Below, piece after piece: positions 32,980 through 43,549 of a stretch of 64,000 nt of DNA (position 1 is the first letter of the stretch; each line of letters opens with the position of its first letter). The notes under the pieces are model-generated. The model searched no databases. It saw only the letters and a program-made list of their open reading frames with translations, and was not told where the DNA came from. Source of the DNA: Rhyacophila brunnea (lineage: Eukaryota; Arthropoda; Insecta; Trichoptera; Rhyacophilidae); the NCBI GenBank assembly GCA_022495005.1, contig JAGYXB010001325.1, positions 434,001 to 498,000 on the forward strand. The letters run 5' to 3'. A program made the translations under genes and the position numbers.

Positions 32980-33516
32980 GCTATAAAAAAAAATACATAT
33001 ACGGATCGATTGCTTAGGCTTATTGCTTTATCCTTTTTCTAACACGTATGTTTTTCAAAATTGTGGTTTTTTTCTATTATAAAACTCTAAACCTTAATAT
33101 GTTTATTCAGTATTGATTATAAAAACATCAATTTATAATGTTTTCTTCTGTACAGTCTCCAGATTTACACACTAAGATATACAACTGACATCAATGTTAT
33201 ACTTGCCAAAAAGTGCCTTGTGGGGATTTCTGTTTAAAAGTACTCCAACGTACCTGTAACAAATAAAACATAAATTAGCAAAGAAAATTTTATTCATCAC
33301 ATACCTATGTATCATAATGGGAAGCATAAATGAATTTGTATGTATGTAAATATATATAACGAAAATTCTTAAAAAACTTAATCATTGGCAGATTTTTTTC
33401 ATATACAATATAAAATTGTTTTAGCTAGATATAAATAGTTAATAAAGTAGTACCCTATCAACTGACGGTAAAGTAGGATGTTGCAGTGGCGAGGAGTGGA
33501 GGTAAACTGTTAAGAT
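32980..33516. other. AT-rich noncoding stretch
   Basis: Nothing supported. Confidence 0.5.
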
Positions 33517-34048
33517 TCCACATAAATAGTGCACACCAAACTTTATCAGTCATACTTTATTTACATTAAACTAAGAATACAAATTACAGATGGTGCCGGT
33601 GAGTTTTTAAAATTCAATTAAACCCTGCTTATCAAACCAAAATAGTTTAGGTATGCTATTGGCAATCCGACAAAAATAGCGCACACTTTTTCAGTCATAC
33701 TTATATTTTGATTTCGTTAAATTTAGAATACATATTACAGATGATGTCGGTTGGTTTTTTTAAATTCATTAAACCCTGCCTATGCCAAACCATAATCGAT
33801 AAAACATATTCTTATATCTGTAATAATATATCTAAAATTATGTAGGTAAGTTTTAATTGCATCATTTTAGATATTATATGGATGAACGAATATTTTTTGA
33901 CTATTATATACCTACTATGGCTTTGATTAGGCAGAGTTTAATCGAATTTAAAACTATGAAACACTATTTACACACTGTTGTTTAAGTTTAATGAAAACAA
34001 ATACGGTTGACTGACAAAGTTTGGTGTGTATGCACTATTTATGTCGGA
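33517..34048. mobile_element. MITE family TCCGACATAAATAGTGC, copy 1
   Basis: The left end, TCCACATAAATAGTGCACAC then CAAACTTTATCAGTCA, is the near complement of the right end, TGACTGACAAAGTTTGG ... GCACTATTTATGTCGGA. An extra internal copy of the left end lies at about 33663-33705, so the element is partly duplicated or nested. It shares CAAACCATAATCGATAAAA and CTAAAATTATGTA with copy 2 at 51604. No target duplication could be fixed. Confidence 0.75.
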
Positions 34049-34329
34049 TATTAACTGCCTTATTTTTAAGCATCATTTTTTACCAGTTAAAAGAATTTGC
34101 TTAAATATCACAGCTGTAGAGCTAGTATGAATAAAATGTTAGCTTTCTTCAGATTATTGTGATTTTTTATCCATCATGTCAATTGCTACTATAGTTGTAA
34201 ACTATGACCACATATAACGACTACTTAATTGCCTACATATAGTATAGTGTATGAGTAGTGGAACATGAGTTTCATGATGATATTATTTATATTAAAAAAC
34301 TGGCAATTATGGTTGCTTTCATCCCTCCT
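34049..34329. other. AT-rich noncoding stretch
   Basis: Nothing supported. Confidence 0.45.
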
Positions 34330-34755
34330 ACCTCAAATTTCCAGTTATTGTCGCAAGTCCAGGTGACTAACAGTTACGGGTCATCAGTCGATCGTGATTG
34401 AATAACAATCAGTAATCTCAGAACAATGGGTACGTGTAGGCATATTTATTAAAGCTAAATCATCGTTTAACAAGTAATTTGATTATACAAACCATAATTC
34501 TACCCGAGTCTCTGTGCAAGCTCCGTAAATCAAACCGCATTTTATTCGTGTATATCATTCATCAAAAGTGTACCGTACGAGTACCTACTAGGACGTGAGG
34601 ATATGCCTCAGGGACTAGCTTCAGCCAGGATCAATAACATCAAAAAAGTTCAGTGCCTGGCATCCTACATGTAACCATCCCCCCCTAGCATTCACATCCA
34701 CCATCACAATCATTCGACCAATAAATTACAGTCTACTATAAAAATCGCAACCAAA
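34330..34755 (+). repeat. Dispersed repeat E, copy 1
   Basis: It matches 61205-61700 along most of its length: GTCATCAGTCGATCGTGATTG, AATTTGATTATACA, CATTCATCAAAAGTGTACCG, AGTGCCTGGCATCCTA, CACATCCACCATCACAATCA, and an end like TACAGTCTACTAT-AAAA-CGCAACCA. A 3' part is also at 41525-41700. It ends at CGCAACCA in all copies, so this is probably a true terminus. No ORF; class unknown. Confidence 0.75.
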
Positions 34756-35988
34756 TACAAATGAATTTTTGATTGCAATACAATGAAATTGTTATAAATA
34801 TAAAAAAGAGCTTGTGTTGGTTTGGTATTATCAGTACTTATTGCATTTTAATTTATCATTTAAAATTCTTCCTTTACCATTATGTTAATATAATATCTAT
34901 ATTATTAAATACTTACGATCAGTAATACAATAATAATCAATACACATTATACAGTGAGTGGTTATTGTTATTTTTTAAGTTGAGAATTGGTAACGTAACT
35001 GAATAATAATCGCGTATGTAGTAAAAAATACAATTGAATTTAAATTTAGTGGCCATATTGCTTTTTCGATCTTAAAATATTCATTAATTCAAATGTATTT
35101 TCCCCGGCGTAATGTGCGTTTAGTGCTTAAGTGTTTTTACATGTTTCGTAATCGCTTTAGAGCAAGAGGAAAAAACACTGTAGGCGGCGTGAAAAATGGT
35201 TTCAAGTTTGCCGGAAAAACTTTTCAGGAAAGTCTTTGTGGAAATAAAATTCGCCCCGAGGCTGCAGCCGAGCTTTCGTATTAAGAAAGTTTAGTTCCAA
35301 ACCCAATGAGAGCTGCCAGTCATATCTAATAAAAGAAAACATATTGACGCAAATGGGTTCGGCTAAAGAAAAGTCAAAGCTCAACACGTCTTTGGTCGAG
35401 CTTTTTTTCGGCTGCGAAATTTTCGCTCGAGAAATCTTTTTTATCTGATTCCGGAAAGTTAGTTTTTTTTCTTTTAATGATTCAAAGTTGGAAATGACCT
35501 GAGCGAATCTGAACAGAAGAAAAGTTTTTTTATTGTTGTGTTATAATAGCTTTATTTTTTAAAGTCTTAGAAGACAGTTCATATAATATTATATACTACA
35601 TAATATATAAAATATTATATGAAAAGAGGTTATTATATTTTACATAACATTACATAATATTTGGTCTTATTATTTAAGTGAAGTCTTCTGGGAAAATTTT
35701 TCTATAGATCAAAGCAAATTTTCATTTTTGATACCGATTTCTTGGAATGACGAGGCTATGCTTTTATGAAGCCAATTACATAGCCACGATATTCACCTTC
35801 TGTCTAGAGTTCTCAGTATTTTGTGTTTTTCACCCGATTTTACGTGTCTAAAATGTTTGAACTATTTTCACTTTATGGTATGTTAGTAGTTCTACCTCCG
35901 TTTTACAGTATATACTCTATGATATTTTAAGCGTTCATATACACCTGTAAAACTCACAAGACTGTATGTTATGCATGTCTATGTTTTT
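34756..35988. other. Noncoding stretch with a complex island
   Basis: 35085-35480 is less AT-rich, with CCCCGGCGTAATGTGCG, TTCGCCCCGAGGCTGCAGCC and CGAGCTTTTTTTCGGCTGCG. Short open frames on both strands lack domains. It resembles the islands at 31413 and 37480 in composition. Confidence 0.35.
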
Positions 35989-36503
35989 GAAGTTATACTT
36001 CGTTTGGCGCGTTTGGGAAATCAAATCAGAGTGTATTTTTGGCGTGTGACATCATGTAACACATAATTTATATTTTCACAAGACAAAAAAACGCACTCGA
36101 TTGGATTCGAACCACCGATTGTTCGGTTATCAGCCGAACGAACTGCCTTTACGCCAAAGTATGATAATGTAATCGTGACGACTATACAGTGTAATATTAT
36201 AGTTTAGAATTGTTCCGTTGCCTAGGCAGCGAATTTATTATTGTCGGCCATTTGCAATTCCTTACGTAAACAAACTATTAAACGTCAGAGTGACAGTTTG
36301 GTACTTTAAAAATAAAAACAACGAGAAACCATTATATAATTTAGTAATATAAGTTAAAGTGTATATAAACAAACCAACGGCGTTTCAATAAGCGGTCATT
36401 TTTCTTGAGTGTTTAATTTAACAAGATAATTGAGAGCTAGTCAAAGAATCTAGTTTATCACAAGTTTTGTTTTTGTTTTTTTACGCCAAAGAAGTATAAC
36501 TTC
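35989..36503. mobile_element. Inverted-repeat element with GAAGTTATACTTC ends
   Basis: The left end GAAGTTATACTTCGTTTGGCG (35989-36009) is complemented by CGCCAAAGAAGTATAACTTC (36484-36503). The terminal motif is itself a small palindrome. Length 515 bp; no coding region; contains a tRNA-like segment at 36095-36165. No target duplication found. Confidence 0.65.
36095..36165 (-). pseudogene. tRNA-like sequence, anticodon-arm consistent with Ile (GAT)
   Basis: On the minus strand, TTCGG-CTGATAA-CCGAA forms a perfect 5-bp arm with a 7-nt loop whose centre is GAT. It is followed by GGTGGTTCGAATCCAA, a B-box/T-arm-like block. GGCGTAAAGGCAG occupies the D-arm place. No 7-bp acceptor stem could be formed, so it is more likely a tRNA relic or SINE head than a working tRNA gene. 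Confidence 0.45.
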
Positions 36504-37149
36504 TAACGCGCGTACATAAGTACCTACACACACCGATTTTTTTAATTTAATTGAGAATATTGATTGAAAAATAGGTTTCGTTTATAAACTTTTATTTTGA
36601 AATACCTATTTAAAAAAAAACCAATTGTTCATCCTATCACCTATCAAAGGCTACAATCAGAAAATTAACTTTGACAACATTTGTATATACCTAATATGTG
36701 TATACCAATATCGAATCAAAATGATCCTGAAATAAACCATATTTTACTTTTATTCAAATAATATATAAATGGTTGATGGATGTTACTGAATTGAGGTCCA
36801 ATGACGGTAGTATAGTAATAGAGAAGTGGGAGAATAATTAATAGTGGCAATGAAATAATAACATAAATTTAGTGTATTATGACTTCATCGGGAGTCAAAC
36901 CCGGAGCCCCGGATGATAAGCTATTGTATAATGCATCGTACTATGAGATTCACACACTTAAAATAAATAAGATCTAATCTAATGCAAAGTAATGTAATTC
37001 AGTACTTAAATAACATGTTTTTATTGTTTATAATTACTAATAATATATTATTAGGTGTTGACGATTTATATACGCTTATCGAGTGTATTATTATTTATAA
37101 GGTAGGGGTTTTTTACAAACACTTCCATAATTATTCATAATTTGTAATA
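36504..37149. other. AT-rich noncoding stretch
   Basis: Nothing supported. Confidence 0.5.
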
Positions 37150-37425
37150 TATTTTTTTATTGTATTCTTTGACTTAATAGGTAGGTGAAAAAGTTTTTAC
37201 CTACTTTATTGTATCGATTTGTTATATAAGTTTGAGTTAATTGTGTTAGTTGTCAGTGTAAATTTGCCTTTTGGCGGGTGCACATAGTGCCTGAAGATGT
37301 CGAAAGGCGAAACTCGGGTCCCAAAGAACGACTCAAATGTAATAGTACAAAACTTAAATCCATTCGAATTTAAATACGAATGCGAAAAGTACCTTCGGTC
37401 GATAGTATTATTATAATAATTTTAT
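37150..37425 (+). repeat. Hammerhead-bearing repeat, copy B
   Basis: It matches the complement of 26040-26222 upstream of the ribozyme-like motif (AGGTAGGTGA, AAGTTTTTACCTACTTTATT, TTGTTATATAAGTTTGAGTT, TTGTCAGTGT). It matches 54945-55110 and 26240-26340 downstream (ACTCAAATGTAATAGTAC, AAGTACCTTCGGTCGATAGT). No RT coding sequence remains. Confidence 0.7.
37287..37324 (+). ncRNA. Hammerhead-ribozyme-like motif, copy B
   Basis: The order GTGC, CTGAAGA, stem TGTC-GAAA-GGC, GAAAC, TCGGGTC fits the hammerhead core: CUGANGA, helix II, GAAA, a very short helix III and a GUC cleavage triplet. There is one extra base at the start of helix II. Penelope-like elements are known to carry minimal hammerheads with short helix III. 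Activity is not established. Confidence 0.45.
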
Positions 37426-38204
37426 CAATAAACTGAAATGTTAATGATTATAATATCAAATGTATGGAATCGGGACACGTTCTAAACACAGCGAGAAGTC
37501 TAAAGACGAAACAATTTAACTAGTTGAAAATGAATTTCTGTCGAGTCAATTATTCCATGTGTAATATCCACACTAACGATCGTGACTCTGCCGTTGTTTC
37601 CGTTTGTATGAACGGCCAATTAGTCCACGTGGTCAAAAGGCCCAACTTTGCCGCTGGCATGTTAATCCTGCGTTTTTTACAGTGCGGAAAAAAATTGCGA
37701 AAGAAAAAAAATAAAAGAGAATCGCGAAATCGGACAGCTTTGGATTAAAAATATATTTAAAAAATACAGCGACTTTGTAAGCCGTTTTTTAAAACAACAT
37801 TTTTAGCGGAAGCGGATTAAGGGCTGAGATATTTGAAGGCCTAATAAAGCACAATACAATATATAAATTTAAATTAAAAAAGCAAATGAAAAACATGTTT
37901 ACATACAGAAAAATCTAATCAAATGAGTTTAATATAATATTAATATACTGTTATGTTTAAAACCACTATTTATAAACATTACCTACAATTATCGTTGATT
38001 CGACTGGTCACACCGAATAATTGTCTTTGGACAAATAATTATGTTCGCGAGTCATTTTGACAAGTTTATTTAATAAAAAATGTTAAAACACAAAAAAAAA
38101 TCGTATATAATATAACATATTATATACTTAAAGAATAAATAAATTATTCATTTTATCACTAAAACATGCATTGTGACCGAATGTCAGTAGTGACATGAAA
38201 TAGT
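37426..38204. other. Noncoding stretch with a complex island
   Basis: 37480-37750 is less AT-rich and holds a 74-codon plus-strand frame (37524-37748) without a recognised domain; its end is Lys/Arg-rich low complexity. I do not call a gene. Confidence 0.35.
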
Positions 38205-38280
38205 TTTTCAATAGTAGAAATGTAACAATCATAATATTATAAACACCCAGGATTTGAAAAAATCACATTCATTTATGTAT
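38205..38280 (-). repeat. SINE family C body fragment
   Basis: AACACCCAGGATTTGAAAAAA corresponds to AACACCCAGGCTTTGAGAAAA in 22670-22695. The tRNA-like head is missing. Confidence 0.5.
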
Positions 38281-38883
38281 TCGATACATCAATCTAGCAT
38301 TTGGCTACCATATTTCAACGTCGCCCATACACACTACTGTGCCAAAACCTGCTTATCGGATATCAGTACTTTCGTATATATCTCACATACTATCTTTTCT
38401 TTCTTGTAAAAATCCATGTCATTATTATCTAAAATATTATTTTAAAATGAAACATTTTTAATTTGACATTACTGAAAAGTTCTCAAAAAGTAGGTACGCG
38501 GCATAAGACTTCAAGTGACCTTCTTAAGTAGTGGACTTTCCCGTTAAATTATTTTTGATTAAAAATTCGCCAGAATATACAACGTATATTGTGTACGACA
38601 CACAAACATTGCGTTTTTATTAATTTATAAAAATTGAGAATGAGCTAAGTCATTTTTTCTAAAAAGTTGTATGATATTTATAGTTACAATTATTTTGGTG
38701 CCATCTTCTGTTAAAAGTTGGCCACCAACCTGTTATACAACTTTATATCCGGACCAGTCGTATAAGATCCCTAGCGCTTAAGCGATTGAACAACTAATGG
38801 AGACAAATTTTGCAAGACATTATCCGTTTACTGACGGTTTTGCTACCGTCTACGTTCTCCTACATTATGAGTTAGTTTAAATC
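38281..38883. other. Noncoding stretch
   Basis: Nothing supported except TTTAAATC at 38876-38883, the left target duplication of the next element. Confidence 0.5.
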
Positions 38884-39292
38884 GGGTCTAGGACGATTTG
38901 GCACCGGGACAACTGGACGCCACGCAATTCGAAAATAAATAGACGTTAGGTACTTATAGGTACTTTAAAAAAATATATTTAATATTATTATTTATATTTA
39001 GATTATTATAATATTATGATTTAATAGTTGGTGAGAATTTAAATATGCACACGTAAATAATGATTTAATCGGGTATATATTTAAGTTCCAACGAAAAAAA
39101 GAGTTTTTAATTTTTATAAAGCCTTAGGCATGGTAATTCTCAATCCACAATAAAAAACATTATGCTTAGAGTAAAATGAAATAAAACTACTAAGTAGTAG
39201 ATAGAAACTGATAAAAATTCCTTGTCTACGTTTTGTATACGTGTCTACGAAAGTGCGGCGTCGAATTGTCCTGGGGTCCAGTTGCCCTTCCC
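38884..39292. mobile_element. GGGTCTAGG-type DNA transposon, non-autonomous
   Basis: A perfect 8-bp target duplication TTTAAATC (38876-38883 and 39293-39300) fixes both ends. The left end begins GGGTCTAGGACGATTTGGCA. The right end, read inwards, begins GGGAAGGGCAACTGGACC. Both arms are built from degenerate GGACAANTGGACGCC-like units, so the inverted repeats are imperfect and satellite-like. Related pieces are at 16928 and 44815. There is no coding region; the superfamily is open (8-bp duplication fits hAT or P). Confidence 0.85.
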
Positions 39293-39300
39293 TTTAAATC

Positions 39301-40503
39301 ATACTTTTCATTGCGGAATATATATATGCAGATTTTTTGCACTTGACAGAAGCTACAGATTTTGTTTTCTAATTAGCTCGTCGTAAAAGCTCATCATTGG
39401 TAATGTGATCAGCCAAGAATATCTTCATGGTCAGCCGAAACAGCCACATCTCAAATTGTACGTTCCTTAAACGTGCAAGTTAAGACTACATATTATTATA
39501 CGGTGTAGATAATGTAGCACCAGAGCTATATTAACTTTAAAGCAGAAGATATTATTTTATTCTGCTTCTTGCTATCTAAATTATTATGGTCTCCATCTCA
39601 TCGTCTGGGTTTCAGTCTTTATGCAGACGCAACTGAGAAATTTTACATGCTGCACCCTCTTTGCTGGCCTGCTTTATTATATATTGGCATACATTTTTGA
39701 CTTTTGTTTACTGACTATCATTGATGTTTTCACTCAAAATAACCATTCCTAAATCATTCTTTTTCCTACAGGCTACGTTGTCAACTAGCAAAACTTAATT
39801 ATGGCACAGAATGTATAAGTTAAGCAGATCTTTCTTTATATAATTTCCTTTCGATAATTCGTCAAATGATTTTTTTCCGACTGCCTTTCTACAAGGCATG
39901 CTTAATTATCACTTAAAGTCTCTTTTGATCTTTAAATATTTTTGCCCGTTATCGTGAGGGATGGTTTCTAATCCTGGTCTTCTAAAGAATTTGAACTTAA
40001 ATGCGCCTGTCAATTCCCTACGCCTGATAAGAAAACTCACGGCTAACTGTACCACGGTGAAATGTTTTACGTACAATTTACATATTGCTACCAATTTTTA
40101 ATTATAGCAATGTAAAATGACTATTAACTAATTTAATCATTCTCTTATTTTTATATCATATTAGTAATCGTACGTTTGCTTTCATTTTATTCACTTTTTT
40201 CTCTGTTTGTTGCTGCTCTAAACAAAAGTGTTATTAAAACAGTCTCTGAATTCTTTGTGTCTGGGTATTTTCTTATCCTAGACCCTTGGTTTCCGGAAAT
40301 ATTACCTTGAATAATACTATAATGCAAAGGTTGAAATATATAAAGTAGAATTTCACATGAAACATTTTACTTGCAAATAATTTTAAAATGGGACTGTTGT
40401 TTATAACGTGATATCTATTCATTTTTTGTTAAGTTGTTTGTTCTTTCATAGAAACTGGCTTAACGTAAGCTTTTCCATCTGGAAACAATAGGAAACTCGT
40501 GTG
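39301..40503. other. AT-rich noncoding stretch
   Basis: No supported gene or repeat. Confidence 0.5.
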
Positions 40504-40700
40504 GCATTAAACGACAAACTTCGCATAGGCTTAATACTGGGTTTGGAGTTTTTGATTTTGAAACCTCTGTACGTATGAAAGTTTCACGTTTCTAGGAGAA
40601 TGTGTTAAATGGCATGCGAGCTTAATACGAGGGTTGTTGCTTTTGATTCTGAAAGCTATATTCGTATGAACCTTGTGCGTCTGTGGGAAAATTGTGTATT
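40504..40700. repeat. Imperfect tandem duplication, unit about 100 bp
   Basis: Two diverged units begin GGCATTAAACG (40504) and GGCATGCGAGC (about 40612). Both contain GCTTAATAC, GGTTTGGAG or GGGTTGTTG, TTTTGATT-TGAAA, CGTATGAA, and an end near AAATTGTG/AATGTG. It resembles the tandem pair at 1000-1234 only in organisation. Confidence 0.45.
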
Positions 40701-41237
40701 ATATGTGAAAACCATACTCTGAAAACAAGGTAAAATATTCATTACGTTGGGGATTTCCAGATTAGGTTATCAGGATATTTTTTGAATAGGTCTTCAGTAT
40801 GTATTTATAGCTTTTGTCAGCACTTTGATGTAAATTATAATATTCTTTATAGAATATTCAGTTAATTCTTAGTAAATTATATTTATTGCAAGTAGATAAG
40901 CTATAGTATTAAAATGAATTGTAAAAATTTGTTTACATATTAAAGAGTGTAAAAATAAATAGACCTTGTAAATAACTAAAACATTACTGAAATACTATTT
41001 CGTATTTTTATATTATTTAAGTATTTATAAGGTAAGTAGTTTTTAATTTATTGTATCGCTTTTTGGCAGATCTGGTTGTACAGGGACAAGACCGCTCTAT
41101 GAGGTGAACCAGGAATAGAGATGAAAGTCGCATTGGGAGGTTGCTCGGATGAATGGAGGAACGAGTTGTTATTGTAGCATAAACAGTTGATACAAGAGTA
41201 TGTTACTAGTCCAAAGTCCGAGGCTCAGTGGATTAGA
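40701..41237. other. AT-rich noncoding stretch
   Basis: Nothing supported. Confidence 0.45.
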
Positions 41238-41395
41238 TGCTGTGCGGAGTGGTACAGATCCTGACACGAAGATTACTGATCGGACTGAGATTATGATGCG
41301 ACAATTATTTGATATTTAAATAACTTGCTAATTCATACGTTGTTGAAATAACGCTAAAAAGGCCCGACGTCATGGACCGCTACAACTCTTTTAAA
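41238..41395 (+). repeat. Dispersed repeat F, contiguous copy
   Basis: GATGCTGTGCGGAGTGGTACAG, GACACGAAGATTACTGA, then GTTGTTGAAATAACGCT and AAGGCCCGACGTCAT-GACCGCTACA. The same two blocks occur at 53752-53810 and 54425-54475, about 600 bp apart, so that copy is interrupted. Confidence 0.6.
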
Positions 41396-41524
41396 ATCTA
41401 ATCTTTTTCTTTTAATTGTATTATAATCGATTAAACAGTTTGTAAAAACTTTCTTGTTAACAATAGCCAAAAAATGTATTTTATTTGAGAATCAAAACTG
41501 AAACCGTTTGAGTAACATTCCGAA

Positions 41525-41700
41525 CCGTCCATTTACCAGTGCGCGAGTGCGTGAACACTGAACCAGCTCCAGCGCGCGCCAGCCCTCTCAACACAAAAGG
41601 TCAGTGCCTGGCATCCTGTTACCTCCCCCCCACTTAAATCCGTAATCCACCATTACCTTTAAATTACAGTCCACTGCAAAAAGCGCAACCAACATGTCTA
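41525..41700 (+). repeat. Dispersed repeat E, 3' part
   Basis: Shares GTCAGTGCCTGGCATCCT, CCACCAT, TTACAGTCCACTGCAAAAA and CGCAACCA with 34330-34755 and 61205-61700. Confidence 0.7.
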
Positions 41701-41756
41701 TTTAGAGATTATAACAAAACAATCCAATAATTTTACATAATACAAGAGAAAAGGTA

Positions 41757-43490
41757 GTTTTTTTTCTTTTTTTATTTGGAAGCAATTGAGCTCTTCTCTG
41801 AATGGAAGGCTATTCTGCTTTACAATGGTTTACAAAAGTATACATACACTTTTTAACTACAGACATAAATAGTTACATTATTAATAATACAGAATTACAT
41901 TTTTGTTACACTATACACTAGACATTTACGTTACATTTTTGGAGAAATTCATGTACAATTTTCATAACTGAAATATTTGGTTATGCCAGGAACAAATTAA
42001 TCGTGAAAGGAGGGTATAACCTGCATTTTCCCAATTTATTCATAAACACCTCTCTCTCCTGGCCATAGGCATCACATTGCCAGACAATGTGGTTAAGATC
42101 TTGAGTGGGATGCCCACACTGACGGCTATCTACCACTTTAAGTTTGTACAATGATTCGTTGAGACTGTAATGCCTTGTCCTGCTTCTAGCTATTGCCACT
42201 ATTACATCTCGCTTTATTTTACAATGTTTACTAAACCAAGTTTTGGGAGATCTACTATAATAATTTTGATAGTATTGTGTTCTCTTTTCTTTCCCAAGAT
42301 TTTCTAAATGTTAACTGTTATTTTTGCTCATTGTTTGTTTAAACAGGGTTTTAAAATCTGTGTATGGAATTCTTATATTTTCTGATGGGTATTTTATAGA
42401 TTTTTTTGCCAATTGATCAGCAATTTCATTGCCATTAATTCCTTTATGTGCTGGAATCCAGTATATCTGTATATTTGTACCGTGTTCGTTACTATTGCTA
42501 AATTTGGAAATGTTGGTTCTAATATTAAGGATGTAGTCATTAGTTTTGGTGCTGAAATTTGGATTTTTGAGCAAGTGAATCAGACTTAAGGAGTCAGTGA
42601 AAATATTGATATTTTTATTTTTGTAATTAAGTGCATTTTTAGTGGCTTCGCATCAGGCTAAGCACTCTGCTGTATAGATGGACATCTGTAGACACTTTTG
42701 CTAACCGACGTGTTGGAATGGGGGAAGAACATTGCTATACCTATGGAAGGTGAATCGGGAATTTTGCTTCCATCCGTAAAAATTTGGACTACATTTTGGT
42801 TGCTAAATTTGGACTTGAATAAGTCGGGAGAATCGGAGTGCGATAGCTCCATTCCTATTTTTGTATTAGTTAAAACATTATATCTAATATCTTCACCATC
42901 AGGTATAATTTAAAAAGTTGTAGAAGTCTCTTTTTAAAATCAGATGATCAATACAATCTACAGCTTGAATACTTTCTTTTAAAATTTGAAATCTCTTCGG
43001 AGTACGATCTTGCGTTATAGTTCTTAGTAGAAATATATTGACATTGTATCTCGTATTAGAAGTACGATTTGACATACATTTTACCAAGAAGTATTTACAT
43101 AGAAATTTAGATCTTTATTCTAGTAAGGTTATCTTGGCTTCGGCTAGTGGTATGTTAGTAGGGGTACTTTTTCTTAGGCCAAGAGCCAATCTGATAGCTT
43201 GGTTCTGTAGTCGTTTTAACTGTAGCTTTGCTCCTTTATTTTTTGGGAAGTAAATATAGCTTCCATAGTCCATTATGGATCTGATGTAGCTTTTATAGAA
43301 ACTTATTAGAGTGGAAGGGTGTGATCCCCACCAAGTACCTCTGAGGAACTTTATAATGTTGGTGGCTCTATTGACTTTCTGTGCAATGTAATTGACATGT
43401 TTATCAAAAAAAAGCTTGAAGTCAAAATAAATACCTAGAAATTTGGCTGAGTAAGTTGATTTAATCATCATATCACTTATTTTTTAAGGC
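41757..43490 (-). mobile_element. 5'-truncated LINE with RNase H (I-group), decayed
   Basis: Read from right to left: the RT thumb region (43115-43471: KFLGIYFDFKLFFDKHV, LQNQAIRLALGLRKSTP), a linker (42899-43087), RNase H with IFTDGSK (42658-42852) and IYWIPAHKGINGNEIADQLA (42311-42574), and a C-terminal segment CGHPTQDLNHIVWQCDAYG (41981-42199). The T-rich run at 41757-41776 is the complement of its poly(A). The pieces lie in different frames, so several frameshifts exist. RNase H places it in the I/LOA/R1-related group rather than Jockey/CR1. It lies directly beside another LINE copy in the same orientation. Confidence 0.85.
42311..42852 (-). pseudogene. RNase H domain of the LINE, frameshifted
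   Basis: First catalytic Asp in QIFTDGSKI; a CPSIQQSA block follows where the AELLAI-type Glu helix is expected. Then, in another frame, SNEHGTNIQIYWIPAHKG and NGNEIADQLAKK contain the His and last Asp of the domain. At least one frameshift separates the two halves. Confidence 0.8.
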
Positions 43491-43549
43491 ACTTTATGGT
43501 ATTGGTAGTCTACCAACGGAGTGAACGTAGATTCAGAAGTGAAACGAAA

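Noticed and set aside
36095..36165. Functional tRNA-Ile gene
   Set aside because: The anticodon arm is good but no acceptor stem forms and the T stem has mismatches.
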